The position numbers and the translations under genes were made by a program. A DNA stretch of 64,000 nt from Plumapathes pennacea (taxonomy: Eukaryota; Cnidaria; Anthozoa; Antipatharia; Myriopathidae): positions 8,720,684-8,784,683 of the forward strand of contig OZ038471.1 of assembly GCA_964036295.1 (NCBI GenBank), written 5' to 3'. Of this stretch, positions 1-10,727 are shown piece after piece (the stretch's first letter is position 1; every line of letters starts with the position of its first letter). Below the pieces are notes generated by a model. The model had not been told where the DNA came from, made no database searches, and saw nothing but the letters and a program-made list of their open reading frames with translations.

Positions 1-1578
1 AATCAACACGTTGAATGTCTGCATTGTTCGGGTCGTTGTTCCGGTAAGCATGGCAATCTGCCGAAGACCAGTCGAGTGAGGTTTTGCCTTAATTAAATCA
101 ATTCCGGTCGAAGAAATATATGAATGGCTTGCGCCACTGTCTAGTAAGGCCCTGAACTTGTAGTCACCGATGCGTACGACCACAACCGGATGAACAACAG
201 CGCCATTGTCCCCTACCAAATTAGCCGTCATTCCGGACTCACGGGGTGGGTTCTGGTCTTTGTCGCAAATCGAAGTGTGGTGTTTCCCATTACACGTCCT
301 GCACGTGTTTTTGCTCTTGCAGTCACTGGCCCTGTGCTTGGCCCCCGTACAATTGTAGCAAAGCCGTTTCGTTGATAGAATCTTCTTTCGCTCGTCACTA
401 GATTTCACCTTGTCACAGTTCACTGCCTTGTGTTGATTGCTCTCGCAATAAAGGCAGCCCGACGCACGAGGCCGGTTTCCGGTGTCTCGTTTCCTTTCTT
501 CGTTTGACCAAAAAGCTCGTCCCTTTCCGCGCTGGCTTGACTTCGTTTCAAGCACAGGATTGTTGATTGACCATTTCTCAAGAGCGCTCAGAAACTGGTC
601 GAAATCCCATTCGATCCAGTTCTCGTTCGCCATTGTCAGTTCCGTCTTGATGACTTGAAGCTTGTCAAAGGTGAAGCGCACCGCCGCGTCGAGTTTTTTC
701 AATTCCCCCATTGTTCGCAGTGATTCGACGTTGAATAATAATGTCTCGTAAAATTCATGAATTCGCTCAACGTTCCTTTCTTTGATGTTCGGTAACTCTA
801 AGATGTTCCTCACATACGAACCCACGATCTCACTGGTGTTTCCAAACTTCCTACACAACAACTCCTTTGCTTTTGAGTAGCCTTCATCCGTAAACGGTAG
901 TCCCCCGATGAGATTCCTGACTTTGGGGTCAACCAGCTCCTTCAAGTATGAAAATTTGGTGACTCCTGGGACGCCCGACTTGTCAATTTGTGTTTCGAAT
1001 TGACCCCAGAAGCGCAACCAATCCCGATGAGTACCGTCAAACTGGGAGATGACGAGTTTTGGCATTTTCACCTCGCTGCCTCCGCTCGCGATTCCATGTT
1101 GGGACGTCGATAACCCTTCATGTTGTTGTTGTTGTTGTAATTCCAAGCGCTTCCGCTCAAACTCGAGTTGTTCGGCGTGTGCTTTGGCTGTTGCCTCGTG
1201 TTGCATCTGTAGCTTCTCCTGCTCGAGTTCGAGGGCGTGTTGATGGTCGCGTAATTCATCTTCTTGCTTTGCCTCCCGAACTATTGCGGCGATCAGAGTT
1301 TTCAGCTGCTTCGAGCACTGATCCGCGCGGCTTAATGTGTCATCTATGTTCAACTCTGAAGCCCACTCTTCCACATCCTCGGCTGACTCCCCTTTTCCGA
1401 ACTTCTTGTCTTCGATTGTTTCCCTCAGGTTGCTCACGGCGCTTATGACCTTGTGAAGAGACTCACAGCATCGTTCCGCTGCGTCTCGCTCACGTTTCTC
1501 GATGACCTCGGCCGCTTTGCCGATTCTGAAGTTTAGGGTTTGTAGTTTCCCGTTCAGCTCTGTTATTTGTTTCTCCAT
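1..1578 (-). CDS. BEL/Pao retrotransposon Gag-Pol, N-terminal part (runs off the window edge)
   Basis: One open frame of 526 codons starts at the ATG complementary to 1576-1578 and is still open at base 1. Residues 1-60 are charged, and about 100-155 form a Glu/Gln/Arg-rich coiled coil ending in a Gln run. Residues 172-345 resemble the DUF1759 Gag region of BEL/Pao elements (KLVISQFDG, a W-x2-FW-x2-F stretch, YLKELV). Three zinc knuckles follow at about 375-388, 407-420 and 426-438 (the first two CX2CX4HX4C), then an aspartic protease domain of DUF1758 type with catalytic D480-S-G in ALLDSGASHSYIS. Gag packages the RNA and the protease matures the polyprotein; reverse transcriptase, RNase H and integrase should lie left of the window. 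No stop or frameshift is visible, so this may be a young copy. Family assignment rests on domain order and motifs and is secure. Confidence 0.93.
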   Translation of the reverse strand, partial: MEKQITELNGKLQTLNFRIGKAAEVIEKRERDAAERCCESLHKVISAVSNLRETIEDKKFGKGESAEDVEEWASELNIDDTLSRADQCSKQLKTLIAAIVREAKQEDELRDHQHALELEQEKLQMQHEATAKAHAEQLEFERKRLELQQQQQHEGLSTSQHGIASGGSEVKMPKLVISQFDGTHRDWLRFWGQFETQIDKSGVPGVTKFSYLKELVDPKVRNLIGGLPFTDEGYSKAKELLCRKFGNTSEIVGSYVRNILELPNIKERNVERIHEFYETLLFNVESLRTMGELKKLDAAVRFTFDKLQVIKTELTMANENWIEWDFDQFLSALEKWSINNPVLETKSSQRGKGRAFWSNEERKRDTGNRPRASGCLYCESNQHKAVNCDKVKSSDERKKILSTKRLCYNCTGAKHRASDCKSKNTCRTCNGKHHTSICDKDQNPPRESGMTANLVGDNGAVVHPVVVVRIGDYKFRALLDSGASHSYISSTGIDLIKAKPHSTGLRQIAMLTGTTTRTMQTFNVLI

Positions 1579-1586
1579 GATGGCAC

Positions 1587-1603
1587 TCCCGTCGTGGTCG
1601 CCA
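1587..1603 (-). promoter_or_regulatory. Primer binding site resembling an arginine tRNA 3' end
   Basis: On the minus strand TGGCGACCACGACGGGA lies 3 bases after the putative LTR end and 8 bases before the Gag start codon. From memory, the 3' end of metazoan tRNA-Arg(UCG) ends in TTCGTGGTCG plus CCA, which would pair at 16 of these 17 positions. Position and complementarity fit the reverse-transcription primer site of the BEL/Pao element. Confidence 0.7.
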
Positions 1604-1606
1604 CTT

Positions 1607-1784
1607 TGTCGAAAACGTGTATCAACGGTCACACACGTTTCCTAAATACTCACTTTATTGTTGATTCAGAGCACGCTTCGCTCGAAACTTACATCGTTCA
1701 GCATTCGTTCATAACGCGACACTCTCCTCTCTCTGAGCACATGTCTAATATGCTAATTACGAACTGTCAATCTTAACAATAACA
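1607..1784 (-). repeat. Putative 5' LTR of the BEL/Pao element
   Basis: Read on the minus strand, the segment starts TGTTATTG and ends TTTTCGACA, giving TGT...ACA termini directly upstream of the primer site. It contains an AATAAA about 55 bases before its 3' end, as expected for an LTR R region. The inner boundary is fixed by the primer site. The outer boundary is a guess, because the partner LTR and target duplication are outside the window. Confidence 0.55.
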
Positions 1785-3635
1785 ATGAAAAACGGAAGTT
1801 GGTTTCCGACATAGGCTCTCTGTAATCCAAAATGGCGGCACCGTGCAATGAGCGAATCCAACTGTACACGCGTAATTTCCAAGATTTACACGGAGATTAT
1901 TTGGAGCCGAAGGCGCATGGTGTATGCAATAACCTTCCTTACCGTGCAGTTTTAAAATCAGTTCCTTAGTTCAAAGACAATAAATTAACTCAGGCTAATA
2001 GTATCTTGGAGGTCTTCAGTGGTTTTAGAAATGGTTTTAGCTGGGTTTAACTGCCATGTGCCGAAATAAAAGCACGCACACAAAAATGATAAACAGACAG
2101 ATCAGAAAATAATTAAAGAAGGGTTTAACCTTTATTCGGGCACCGAAATATATCTCCTTGAAAGTCATGGTAAGTCCTGCTAAAAGGACGTCCCGTGATT
2201 GCAATTTGCTTAATTTGTTTAAAGTGATTAAATTTCTTGCCTTGGACGTCTATCATTCCTCAGTGTGTTCTCGTTTTGGGGAATCATGTCTTCAAATCAA
2301 CGCTACGCGGGTCTACCCAACGTCAATTTATCTTTAGTCATTATTTTCCAAAACCCAAAGTTGGCGATAAGCTGTGCAGGCTAATGCAATGCGTATAGGG
2401 AGGTCTTGAGCGATTTACGGGATGAGCTCTAATGATGTGCCGAAATACAAGCAAACACCTGCACCCTTAAACAAATATTCACTTATGTAAGAACTCCATG
2501 CTGCAGTACAAACACATACACACACAGTCTAAAACAAATATTTGTAACCTATATGTGGGATTCGTGAACATTCAACGAAATAGTCACTCTAAACAACTCA
2601 GGGTATCGTTTTGTGCATCAGATTGGAAAATATCGACTTTTGGCAATCTATAGGCAGAGTGGCATTAAGTGTAGCCAACGCCTTCAGCTAGCCTAATGCA
2701 ATTACTATTTTTACCATCTCACGAAATGAGCTTTGCTTATTTTTACTCGGCTACACAAAAGGATAAATATCTTGGACGAGTAAGTATTCCCTCTTCGTCC
2801 AGCAATTTCGAATGAAGGAGCCACGCTCAGTAAAACTTCTTATGGACGGCAAACATGATTTTAAAATTCAGGTCTTTTATTTATAAATATATCGTGTTAC
2901 CAAGCTGCTTCCGTGTGACGGTCGAGTCTGAAATAATGATCGTGAGTATAGTTTCCTCTTTTTGGGACCACAAGGTCCGCCTAATTAGATAAACTCTGAG
3001 CTCCACAATTTTGCACACAAATTCTCGCCTTTACTATAATTAACTTAACTCCGTGGAGGAGTTTGGATATCTTACAAAGGTAATGCCGACCAGCCCGGGG
3101 GTGGGGGTACTCATCATAATTTCTGGGTAGACTACCGAGCAGACTACCGGAGACGCCGCCGTCCTCTCTACCGTCTGAGGTTGCTAATTGTGCTTGGCCC
3201 GGCCTTTGCACGTCATAGAGGAGATCTTGGGACTTCGTGACTCGGAAATGTATCTGTACTAGAATCATCTACTGATGCTTTTATCCTCTTTTGTGGTTTT
3301 GCACAAAGTCTCCGCGACACAAAAATCAAGAGTTAATGTGTCGCAGAACAAGTAGTTTGCTTATTTTGCGGCGGATTTTTTTATATAAAAATTACCACCA
3401 CCGTTGAAGTCGACCGTTCATGGGTTGTTTTCATTGCTAATGCGTCAAGTTTACTAGCTCTACCCTTGACCTTCAATCGCATGCCTGTCAGAGTGAGGTC
3501 AGATTAACAGTTGTCAAAACATCGGCGGCCATCGTTTATTGCACAGTGCAGCCAGAGTGTTTAACCCCAAAATAACTATCTTCAATGCCACCCAGTTTCC
3601 TAGTTTCCAATTTGCACGAACGAAAAGGTGATTAA
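1785..3635. other. Unassigned intergenic DNA
   Basis: AT-rich sequence without a convincing exon on either strand. Around 3095-3125 a short G-rich phrase followed by ACTCATCATAATTT matches the edge of the G-tract repeat family described at 29.4 kb, so some of this is probably decayed repeat. Small open frames here show no recognisable domain. Confidence 0.5.
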
Positions 3636-4023
3636 GGCCCTGTTTACATGGAAGGAGGGTAACCCTCCCAGGAGGGACATCCTCCTAGAAGGGTCACCCT
3701 TCTCTATTGAAATTCCTTGTTCCGTTTACATGATCAGTAGGGTCACCCTAGGAGGAGGGTTACCCTATCTTCTTGCTAGGGTTACCCTCCCAGTAGGGAC
3801 AACTTTTGGCCTTGTAAACACTCGAGGGAGGGTTACCCTCCGGGGGCTACGTTTAGCGGTGCCAGGTTACTATCTCAAATTTCGCGACCGCGCGATTCCT
3901 TAGTCAGTCTTGGCGAGATAACCCTAGGGATAACGCTTGGCATGTAAAGGGGGGTTATCTTCTGACCCTTCTTGGAGGGTGTCCCTCCTTGGAGGGTTAC
4001 CCTCCCTCCATGTAAACAGGGCC
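3636..4023. repeat. 388-bp MITE built from GGAGGGTAACCCTCC-type palindromes
   Basis: The ends are inverted copies of GGCCCTGTTTACATGGA. Next to each end, and several times inside, are versions of the palindrome GGAGGGTTACCCTCC, so the element is a string of short hairpins. It has no coding capacity; a 91-codon open frame is only a reading of the palindromes. Target-site duplication is unclear (flanks TTAA and TAGA). A non-autonomous DNA transposon is the best explanation; the superfamily is not determined. Confidence 0.75.
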
Positions 4024-4051
4024 TAGAATCCTCGAGAAAATATTCGGTTTT

Positions 4052-4819
4052 CATCGCCAGAAATTTCAGACATCCGGTTGCGCCATCTCGGAAGAGGCAT
4101 CAGGTTTCACGCTGACAGCCGCTCAAGAAATAACAAAGAAATGTATGGGATCTGATAATAAATTGTGCTTTTCGCTTAACTGAAGCACGTTCATAAAAAT
4201 GTCTGGGCAGCATTCGGAAGAGGAAAGCTTCCTAAACACAACAGTACAAAAAATATTTATCTCCGGTAAAATTCGATGTGTACTTTTTTGAATTTAAAAT
4301 TTCGGCCGACGTAAGAAGGGATTGATAGCAGAATACGCTCAAAACCGGCTACTGTCACTTTTTAAGCTGCATTTAATACAAGAACCTTGGGTAAAACGCA
4401 AAATGTCTACCCCGTACCTGATTGTCGAAGGATTGAACATCTCCTGTGAAGCCTCGGTCAGTCCCCTGGAGCAAATTCGATGTGTACTTTTTGTGTTTGA
4501 ATTTGCAGTTCACAGCCAGCCATGGCGAATACCTCCCGTGAAGTACGCTGACTTCGGATGTTGATATTTTGGACTGGGAAGCTCCAAATCGCATGAAAAT
4601 TGCACCAAACGAAAGCTAATTTCAACTAGGTCGTTCAGCGGCACGTCTCCTAAACGTAGCAGTCTCTTTTTGAACCGGAGAAACCCATCCCTCCCCCACC
4701 CCACTGAGGCAAAGTACGTAACAATGTTGAATGTGTGAATGGCGCATGCTCATACCGCACGCCGCTGGGAAAGACCGGAAGCAATCGTGGACGCAAAATG
4801 TCCGGAATTTCTGGCGATG
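4052..4819 (+). repeat. 768-bp TIR repeat, copy 1
   Basis: Starts CATCGCCAGAAATTTC and ends in its near-exact inverse (GGAATTTCTGGCGATG). The same 768-bp unit occurs in reverse at 6040-6807 at very high identity, including an 80-codon open frame. An internal motif, AAATTCGATGTGTACTTTTT, occurs twice in direct orientation (near 4268 and 4472). No transposase-like motif was seen. Probably a non-autonomous DNA transposon. Confidence 0.75.
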
Positions 4820-5604
4820 TTGACAGTGAAGACAAATGCATAAGAGAATTCAAAAGATAAAAAGACATAAAGACATTTATTCCCAGTAGAGCGAGTCACC
4901 GCCACGACGCCCATCAAGGAAATATGAAATTAAGTAGGTTCTGTGAAAATCCTTATGGCAGTTCTGTAAGAACCCTCAGAGTAGTTTTGTGAGAATACTT
5001 ACAACCGTTCTGTAAAAATCCTTACAAATCCTTTCTGTGGGGAGCATGCCCCCGGACCACCCTAGAGGCTCGCGCTCGTATTCATGTGCAAATTTTATAC
5101 ATTTCACAAAGGGGCACGATTTGGGCGGAAAACAGATAGGACGAAGTGAAAAGTGGCGAACTGACAGAGACGGACAACAAGTTGACAGATTGGGGGAGGA
5201 GGTTATTTTTGTATTGGCTGGGTTTGTGTGAGGGGTTACATTGAAATATCCGGGGGTCGGTTTCAAAACGCCTGTTTTTGACACAAAACTGCCAGGCCCT
5301 CCTCACGGTTAATAAACGACCAGACCCTTAGCTTTCATGTTGTGTATTGCGTCGATTAGTTTTCCAGGACACGCAGAGTCATTTTAATAATTACGTACAA
5401 TTTTCTCGTAGAAAAAGGCGACCACCATTGGGGCTCACCGTTTGAGTTTTTCTATTGTTTTTTTACCTCCGGTAAGCGACCACTCTGTGCTCCAAAGAGC
5501 AAATTCTAAGCAAGGGGCTTCCTTGCAGGCGGACTGAACACAAGACTAACGTATATAATGTAATGTGACAGAAGACAAGACTGATTTATCAAAACACAAG
5601 TTGT
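4820..5604. other. Unassigned intergenic DNA
   Basis: No exon or complete repeat recognised. At 5464-5486 there is a fragment, CCTCCGGTAAGCGACCAC, related to the terminus of the small palindromic element at 8179-8228. Confidence 0.4.
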
Positions 5605-6039
5605 TTTTTGCTCGTGGAGAAGCGACGAGCTTAGGATTCGAAATCGTGTCTTCATCATATTATTTTATTCTGGGTTACGAATCAGCACACGGTGATTGGT
5701 TCGCATTGCCAGGTGATATGCGATGACGTAAGGTGCGGGCGATTGAATTGTATTTTAATACTTGTGTGTATGTAAAAAGTTAGTGGCCTCGCATCCAACA
5801 ACACCGTTTGGCTCTGTGGAACATGCACGGATAAATTGTATTTTAGGGAACAATTTGACTTGCGTTCTTAAGTTCACCGGCGGACAAATGTTTGATGGAT
5901 TCGATTACTTGGTGGATACCGCTACGGGATTGAAAATAACTCTGTCGCCGCTAATTATTTAGTCCCGATGGAACTTTCTGTGGCGAAACGAAATACTTTG
6001 AGAAGATATACCAGGCCGAAAACGGACACCAAAGCTACG

Positions 6040-6807
6040 CATCGCCAGAAATTCCGGACATTTTGCGTCCACGATTGCTTCCGGTCTTTCCCAGCGGCGT
6101 GCGGTATGAGCATGCGCCATTCATACATTCAACATTGTTACGTACTTTGCCTCAGTGGGGTGGGGGAGGGATGAGTTTCTCCGGTTCAAAAAGAGACTGC
6201 TACGTTTAGGAGATGTGCCGCTGAACGACCTAGTTGAAATTAGCTTTCGTTTGATGCAATTTTCATGCAATTTGGAGCTTCCTAGCCCAAAATATCAACA
6301 TCCGAAGTCAGCGTACTTCACGGGAGGTATTCTCCACGGCTGGCTGTGAACTGCAAATTCAAACGCAAAAAGTACACATCGAATTTGCTCCAGGGGACTG
6401 ACCGAGGCTTCACAGAAGATGTTCAATCCTTCGACAATCAGGTACGGGGTAAACATTTTGCGTTGTACCCAAGGTTCTTGTATTAAATGCAGCTTAAATA
6501 GTGACAGTAGCCGGTTTTGAGCGTATTCTGCTATCAATCCCTTCTTACGTCGGCCGAAATTTTAAATTCAAAAAAGTACACATCGAATTTTACCGGATAT
6601 AAATATTTTTTGTACTGTTGTGTTTAGGAAGCTTTCCTCTTCCGAATGCTGCCCAAACATTTTTACGAGCGTGCTTCAGTTAAGCGAAAAGCGCAATTTA
6701 TTATCAGATCCCATACATTTCTTTGTTATTTCTTGAGCGGCTCTCAGCGTGAAACCTGATGCCTTTTCCAAGATGGCGCAACCGGATGTCTGAAATTTCT
6801 GGCGATG
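6040..6807 (-). repeat. 768-bp TIR repeat, copy 2, inserted into repeat A
   Basis: Inverted copy of 4052-4819, of exactly the same length. Other repeat A copies (22.8 and 28.5 kb) read straight through this point (ACCAAAGCTACGATGAGC), so 6040-6807 is an insertion after AAAGCTACG. A target duplication longer than one or two bases is not evident. The two copies are separated by 1,220 bp, so the locus could form a very large hairpin. Confidence 0.78.
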
Positions 6808-7497
6808 GATGACTGTTTAGCCGTAAACATTTTACACTGTACATGACATATGTTGCCTCATTTTTTTACTGTAGCTGTTTTGTACAGTTTTTCGCCGAAA
6901 ATATATCCTTTTGTGTGACGAAAGCATCCATCCTCGTAGCTCAAAACTCCACCAACGCAGCTTTGTGAGTATATTACATGTATCATGCTGCGAGCCTGTG
7001 CCGTCAAAATGCTTCGGCTTATCGCAGTGCCTGTTGAAAGGTTTCTTCAGTTCGATCATGTAGCTTATGTTTTGCAATTTTAACTGTATGCTAGAAATGA
7101 AAAACACACCGAAATAGTCCTGCATGATCATTGAGTTTGTTAGTCACTAATGGACTGAACACCCTGTCTAACAAAACCGCGAGAATATTGTAAACAACTC
7201 TCGTGTTACATTCCTCGCTTTCAATTTTATATTTGTTACAGAGCACAAATACTCGAAAGCCTAATAAAAGAAACACATTCAGTAAAAAGAAAACAGATAA
7301 GTACTCGAACGAAGGCTGGATTAATCGTGGCCTCTGATTAGAAGTAGAGAGTAGCAAATGTTTGAGTGTTGTATGAAAATTTATAATTTGATCAGGTTTC
7401 ATTTGAGCAAGGTCTCAAAAACTAAGTTCTCTATGCTGTATAATATTTTTCTGTGAGATTGAAACCTTGTGGGGTACTCCGATATAGAGGATATTAT

Positions 7498-7629
7498 ACG
7501 GCGGCGCGAAGATATGAATTTTATTTTCGAGTGGTAAAAACAATATTTTACAAACGAGCGCTTCGCGAGTGAGTAAAATATCTTTTTTACCACGAGAAAA
7601 TAAAATCCATATCTTCAAGCCGCCGTGTA
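7498..7629. repeat. Palindromic MITE-like element
   Basis: An imperfect inverted repeat of about 55 bp per arm: TACGGCGGC...GAAGATATG on the left, CATATCTTC...GCCGCCGTG on the right, around a short centre GCGCTTCGCGAG. Inserted in repeat A copy 1. Confidence 0.65.
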
Positions 7630-7639
7630 ATTTTCTTTT

Positions 7640-7825
7640 TATTATATTAGACACGAGTGTTTTACGAGAAATTGCACAAACAACCGTGCAAAGGCGGGAA
7701 ATGATTCCAACGATATCCTCACTAGTGAGGATATGGAAAATACGCCACTCGGGTCCCGGATGTAGTTTCGTATGGATTTTACGCACGGTATATTTTCCAG
7801 TAAAACACTCGTGCCTATATAATGA
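7640..7825. repeat. Short TIR element with ACGAGTGTTTTAC ends
   Basis: Left end GACACGAGTGTTTTAC and right end GTAAAACACTCGTGCC are inverted copies. The centre holds a perfect palindrome, ATATCCTCACTAGTGAGGATAT, at 7711-7732. No coding potential. Confidence 0.6.
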
Positions 7826-8005
7826 GCCATATAGGTATGTGCCGTATACATTTTTTAAGTTAGGTCTGAAATAGGGTATAGAAAATTAGATATCTTGGTC
7901 TAAAACAGGTTAAGGGTTTTCAGGACTGGGCGGCACACCCACACAAAATTATGATGAGTAACTGGGGGGGGGGGGGGGGGGGGGGGAGGGGGACTGAAAG
8001 TATCT
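7826..8005 (-). repeat. G-tract repeat family, copy 1 (partial)
   Basis: Contains GGTCTGAAATAGGGTATAG, GGCGGCACACCCACACAAAA, TTATGATGAGTA and then an uninterrupted G run of about 20 bases (7966-7986). These are the reverse complements, in order, of blocks in the fuller copy at 29402-29820. Confidence 0.65.
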
Positions 8006-8178
8006 CTTGGGAATCTCGCTCTTGTCCCTACTTTTAACTTTAGTTTATTCTGGTGTCGACCCTACTCACGCCACGAGCTCACTGGCAACTCCAGTCTGTT
8101 ACTAAGTAAAACTGCATTATTTGAAACTGGTTGTGGCTCCAAGCTGGATCTCACCAAGACTCCCACGATGAGGAACTG

Positions 8179-8228
8179 ACCCGTAAGCGGCCACTTAAAT
8201 GCGAACGGGTGGTCGCTTACGGGAGGTT
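8179..8228. repeat. Small Tc1/pogo-like terminal palindrome
   Basis: CCCGTAAGCGGCCAC and GTGGTCGCTTACGGG are inverted around about 17 bp, and the right side continues GAGGTTCTACTGTA. This is the type of end seen in many animal Tc1/pogo MITEs. The complete element could not be delimited. Confidence 0.4.
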
Positions 8229-8492
8229 CTACTGTAGTACATATTTTTAGTCATAACATGCACTATAAGATACAAGTCAATTTCCGCGGACGTACGACTG
8301 CATCTCCAACAAATAGAACAGTTTACAATACAATTGGTTTTATTAGATAACGTTTCTAGTTGGCTATTTACACTAGACGCGACGCCACAGGCCGTAACTG
8401 CGAGATAAACCTAACCCTACGCGACTATATGGAAACAATAACAACTTGCGACCGCAATCGCAGGGATCTTTGCGACTACAGTATATGGGAAA

Positions 8493-8628
8493 CCAGGGGC
8501 CGTATTTACCACACTTGCTTTCGTATGCATTGAAACAATGACTTACGCATACTATCTTGATCGAGATAGTATGCGTAAGTCGAACTTTGATTTTTGTTTG
8601 CACGCAACTTGGTGACTACGGCCCCTGG
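8493..8628. repeat. 136-bp MITE with CCAGGGGCCGTA ends and a perfect central hairpin
   Basis: The terminal inverted repeats are CCAGGGGCCGTA (12 bp), extended imperfectly inwards. The middle (8540-8581) is an 18-bp perfect stem, GACTTACGCATACTATCT, with a 6-base loop. No 8-bp target duplication was found, so hAT membership is unproven. Confidence 0.65.
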
Positions 8629-8993
8629 CCTAACTATTTAATAATTTACAAAAATCGTTGACTGATGTATCAGTCAGTGACTTTAGCTGACCGAGTTTTA
8701 CAAAAATTGAGAGTTTTAAAATTCAAATGGAAGGTTTACTCTTGACGTTGTAATACCCAAAACCCTTCCCAGACTAATCAGATTTCATTAAAGTTGTACA
8801 CCAGGTAATTTCTTTTCAAATGTGAGTTATTTTTGAAAAGTAAAATTCTTTACAAGAATAGCCCTTCCGAAATTAACCCCTCCCCCCTTCTTTTTGAACA
8901 CTAAGCCACAGGAGCTTGTTTTACATTTTTATCAAGACACGGTTAGATGTCTATACTGTACTTGAAGTACTAATATACCAACCTTATATATAG

Positions 8994-9140
8994 ATCTTAT
9001 TAACCGAGCGCGCGGTCCGTACAGTAAGTTATGGACCGAGTTTTTTTTCGTCGCCTTATGGCCCGAGCGCGCGAAAGGCGACGAAAAAAACGAGGATCCA
9101 TAACTTACGGTACGGACCAAGCAAACGAGGTTAATAAGAT
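8994..9140. repeat. 147-bp palindromic element with ATCTTATTAACC ends
   Basis: Near-perfect inverted repeat: ATCTTATTAACC and GGTTAATAAGAT at the ends, GGTCCGTACAGTAAGTTATG and its inverse inside, and CGTCGCC/GGCGACG at the centre. The same terminus closes the long inverted arm at 15720-15793, so this is a compact relative of that larger element. Confidence 0.65.
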
Positions 9141-9829
9141 ATTTATTATATGGCTTTAGATCTTTCGGTAAACACAAAACAAGGCCCCAACGAGTACTCG
9201 TCTCGTTCATTCAACAACATCAATCGCGATCAGGCATGAATTACGCACGTTTGTTTTCACAACAAATTCAGTTAACAGCTTACAATTCTACCGATTTGAA
9301 AATCTTGAAAGAAAATAAGCGTCTGTCTAACCAACTGCCTAGATAAATACTAATTTGTTCTGAGCTGAATGAAATGGCCCATAGCGTGTGTCAAACAACG
9401 ACACTGCAGTGAACTTTATTTGGTGAACGACTCGAACTCGCCCTTGCTCGCTCACTAAAGAATTAAAAAAACTGCAGTCTTATCTCTTTCCAGAAGAAAC
9501 TGCTTTGTAACTCAGAGTATTTTTTATTCTTTTGAATAAGTTTCTTACACGTACAATAATGTAGAAGGCAAAATGGCACTAAAAGGAAATCATTTCATCA
9601 CAAACTGCGACCGATCGACACATTGTTGAAAGTTATATTATTCAAAACTCACCGCTTAATTTTTCTGCCTCCTCGTGGAGCGTTTAGGTTTCTTCCAGCA
9701 AAATAAACGTCCTCAAATCACCACGGCGTTTTTGTCCCAGTCAGTGATTTCGAAATACAGAGTTCTCGTGCATTGTGAAAAATTTATTTACAGTCCTCAC
9801 AGTGCGCCATGACGAGCAAACATGTCTGC
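9141..9829. other. Unassigned intergenic DNA
   Basis: No exon, RNA gene or delimited repeat recognised in this AT-rich stretch. Confidence 0.4.
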
Positions 9830-10320
9830 AAAACTTGATTCTTGCACGGTTTTAGTCATAACTGTTCACGGTGATTGTTCGCTTTCCACTTTCTTCCTGG
9901 CAAGTGTGCAAATTTTAACACAGAGGTGAAACAACCCTCCATACTCTGCAACGGTTGTTGTCAATGACGGCTGAGGTCGCAAGCAATTTTTTCCTCGGAT
10001 GTTTTCCGGCCTTCTTCGTAACGGCCATTTTCCAAGATTGTAAGCCGCTTTCCCCGATCACCATAACTTAACAGTGAGTATGCGGAACGTTTAAACTTCC
10101 CATTGCACTTCTGGGCCTTTTATGACAAACGTTTAGCAACTTTTCGAGTAATCATTTGCGATCCACATGTGGAAACTGATTTTGCGGTCCGTACAGTAAG
10201 TTATGGACCGGTAAAATTGACCAATCAGAACGTGCGTAAAATCAATTTGCGGTCCGTACAGGAAAGTATGGACGGGTAAATTAACCAATCGTAGCGTGCG
10301 TAGTATCAGTGCCATATAAT
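9830..10320 (+). repeat. Left arm of a long inverted pair
   Basis: Nearly identical in reverse to 15205-15712, including two tandem versions of a GCGGTCCGTACAG...TATGGAC box and an ACCAATC...GCGTGCGTAGTATCAGTG end at 10280-10312. Open frames that look conserved (60 codons) are mirror images in the two arms and carry no known domain. Either two copies of one TIR element or the two ends of an element about 5.9 kb long. Confidence 0.65.
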
Positions 10321-10571
10321 AAATACCTGATACACTTCTTCTTGCAGAACGGTTTTACCTGAGCCAGTAACAAAATTATATAATAAAAAGAAAGATTCGC
10401 ACAATTGCTTTAAGACATTAATTTATATTCTTGTGGTGAAAATAATATTCTACTCACTCGCTGGACAGGTTCCTTAAAATTTGCTTTTACCTCTCAAAAA
10501 TAAAATTCAAACATCCGTGTCACCATATAATATCTATGATAAGTTGAATAAGTTCCCCTGCTCTCAAACTA

Positions 10572-10727
10572 CAGTCAAATCCCGCTATTTCGAAGTCGCA
10601 CGGGACATGAAAAAAAATTCGAAATAGCAGAGTTCGAAAAGCCCGATAGTAAATGACTGAAAAATAAATCCAAGGGGATTCGGCTTGACTTCGAAATAAC
10701 CGAGTTTGAAAAAGCGAGGTTCGGCTG
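10572..10727. repeat. 156-bp pogo/Tigger-like MITE with TA duplication
   Basis: Ends CAGTCAAATCCCGCTATTTC and GTTCGGCTG with internal CGAAATAACCGAGTTTGAA, inverted versions of the pogo-type terminus. It is flanked by TA at 10570-10571 and 10728-10729, the expected Tc1/mariner/pogo target duplication. Non-coding. Confidence 0.72.

Larger units (their letters stand above)
5605..8107 (+). repeat. Dispersed repeat A, copy 1, interrupted twice
   Basis: Repeat A is an unclassified family recognised by comparing five places in this window. It begins with a Tyr/Gly-poor non-coding hairpin-like phrase (GCTCG...CGACGAGCTTAGGATT), followed by an ACGGTGATTGGTTCGCATTG box, ACACCGTTTGGCTCTGTGGA, and an ending near GAGCTCACTGGCAACTCCAGTC at 8084-8107. 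Uninterrupted copies are about 1.2 kb (see 48737-49945). Here it is split by the 768-bp repeat (6040-6807) and by palindromic and G-tract elements (about 7445-8005). No transposase or reverse transcriptase is visible. Confidence 0.7.

Noticed and set aside
1059..1448. Plus-strand ORFs of 60-130 codons over the BEL/Pao Gag
   Set aside because: They are antisense to the 526-codon Gag-protease frame, which carries clear motifs.
4322..4564. 80-codon ORF conserved between the two 768-bp repeats
   Set aside because: The whole repeat is nearly identical at DNA level, so conservation of the frame is not independent evidence, and several other frames are equally open.
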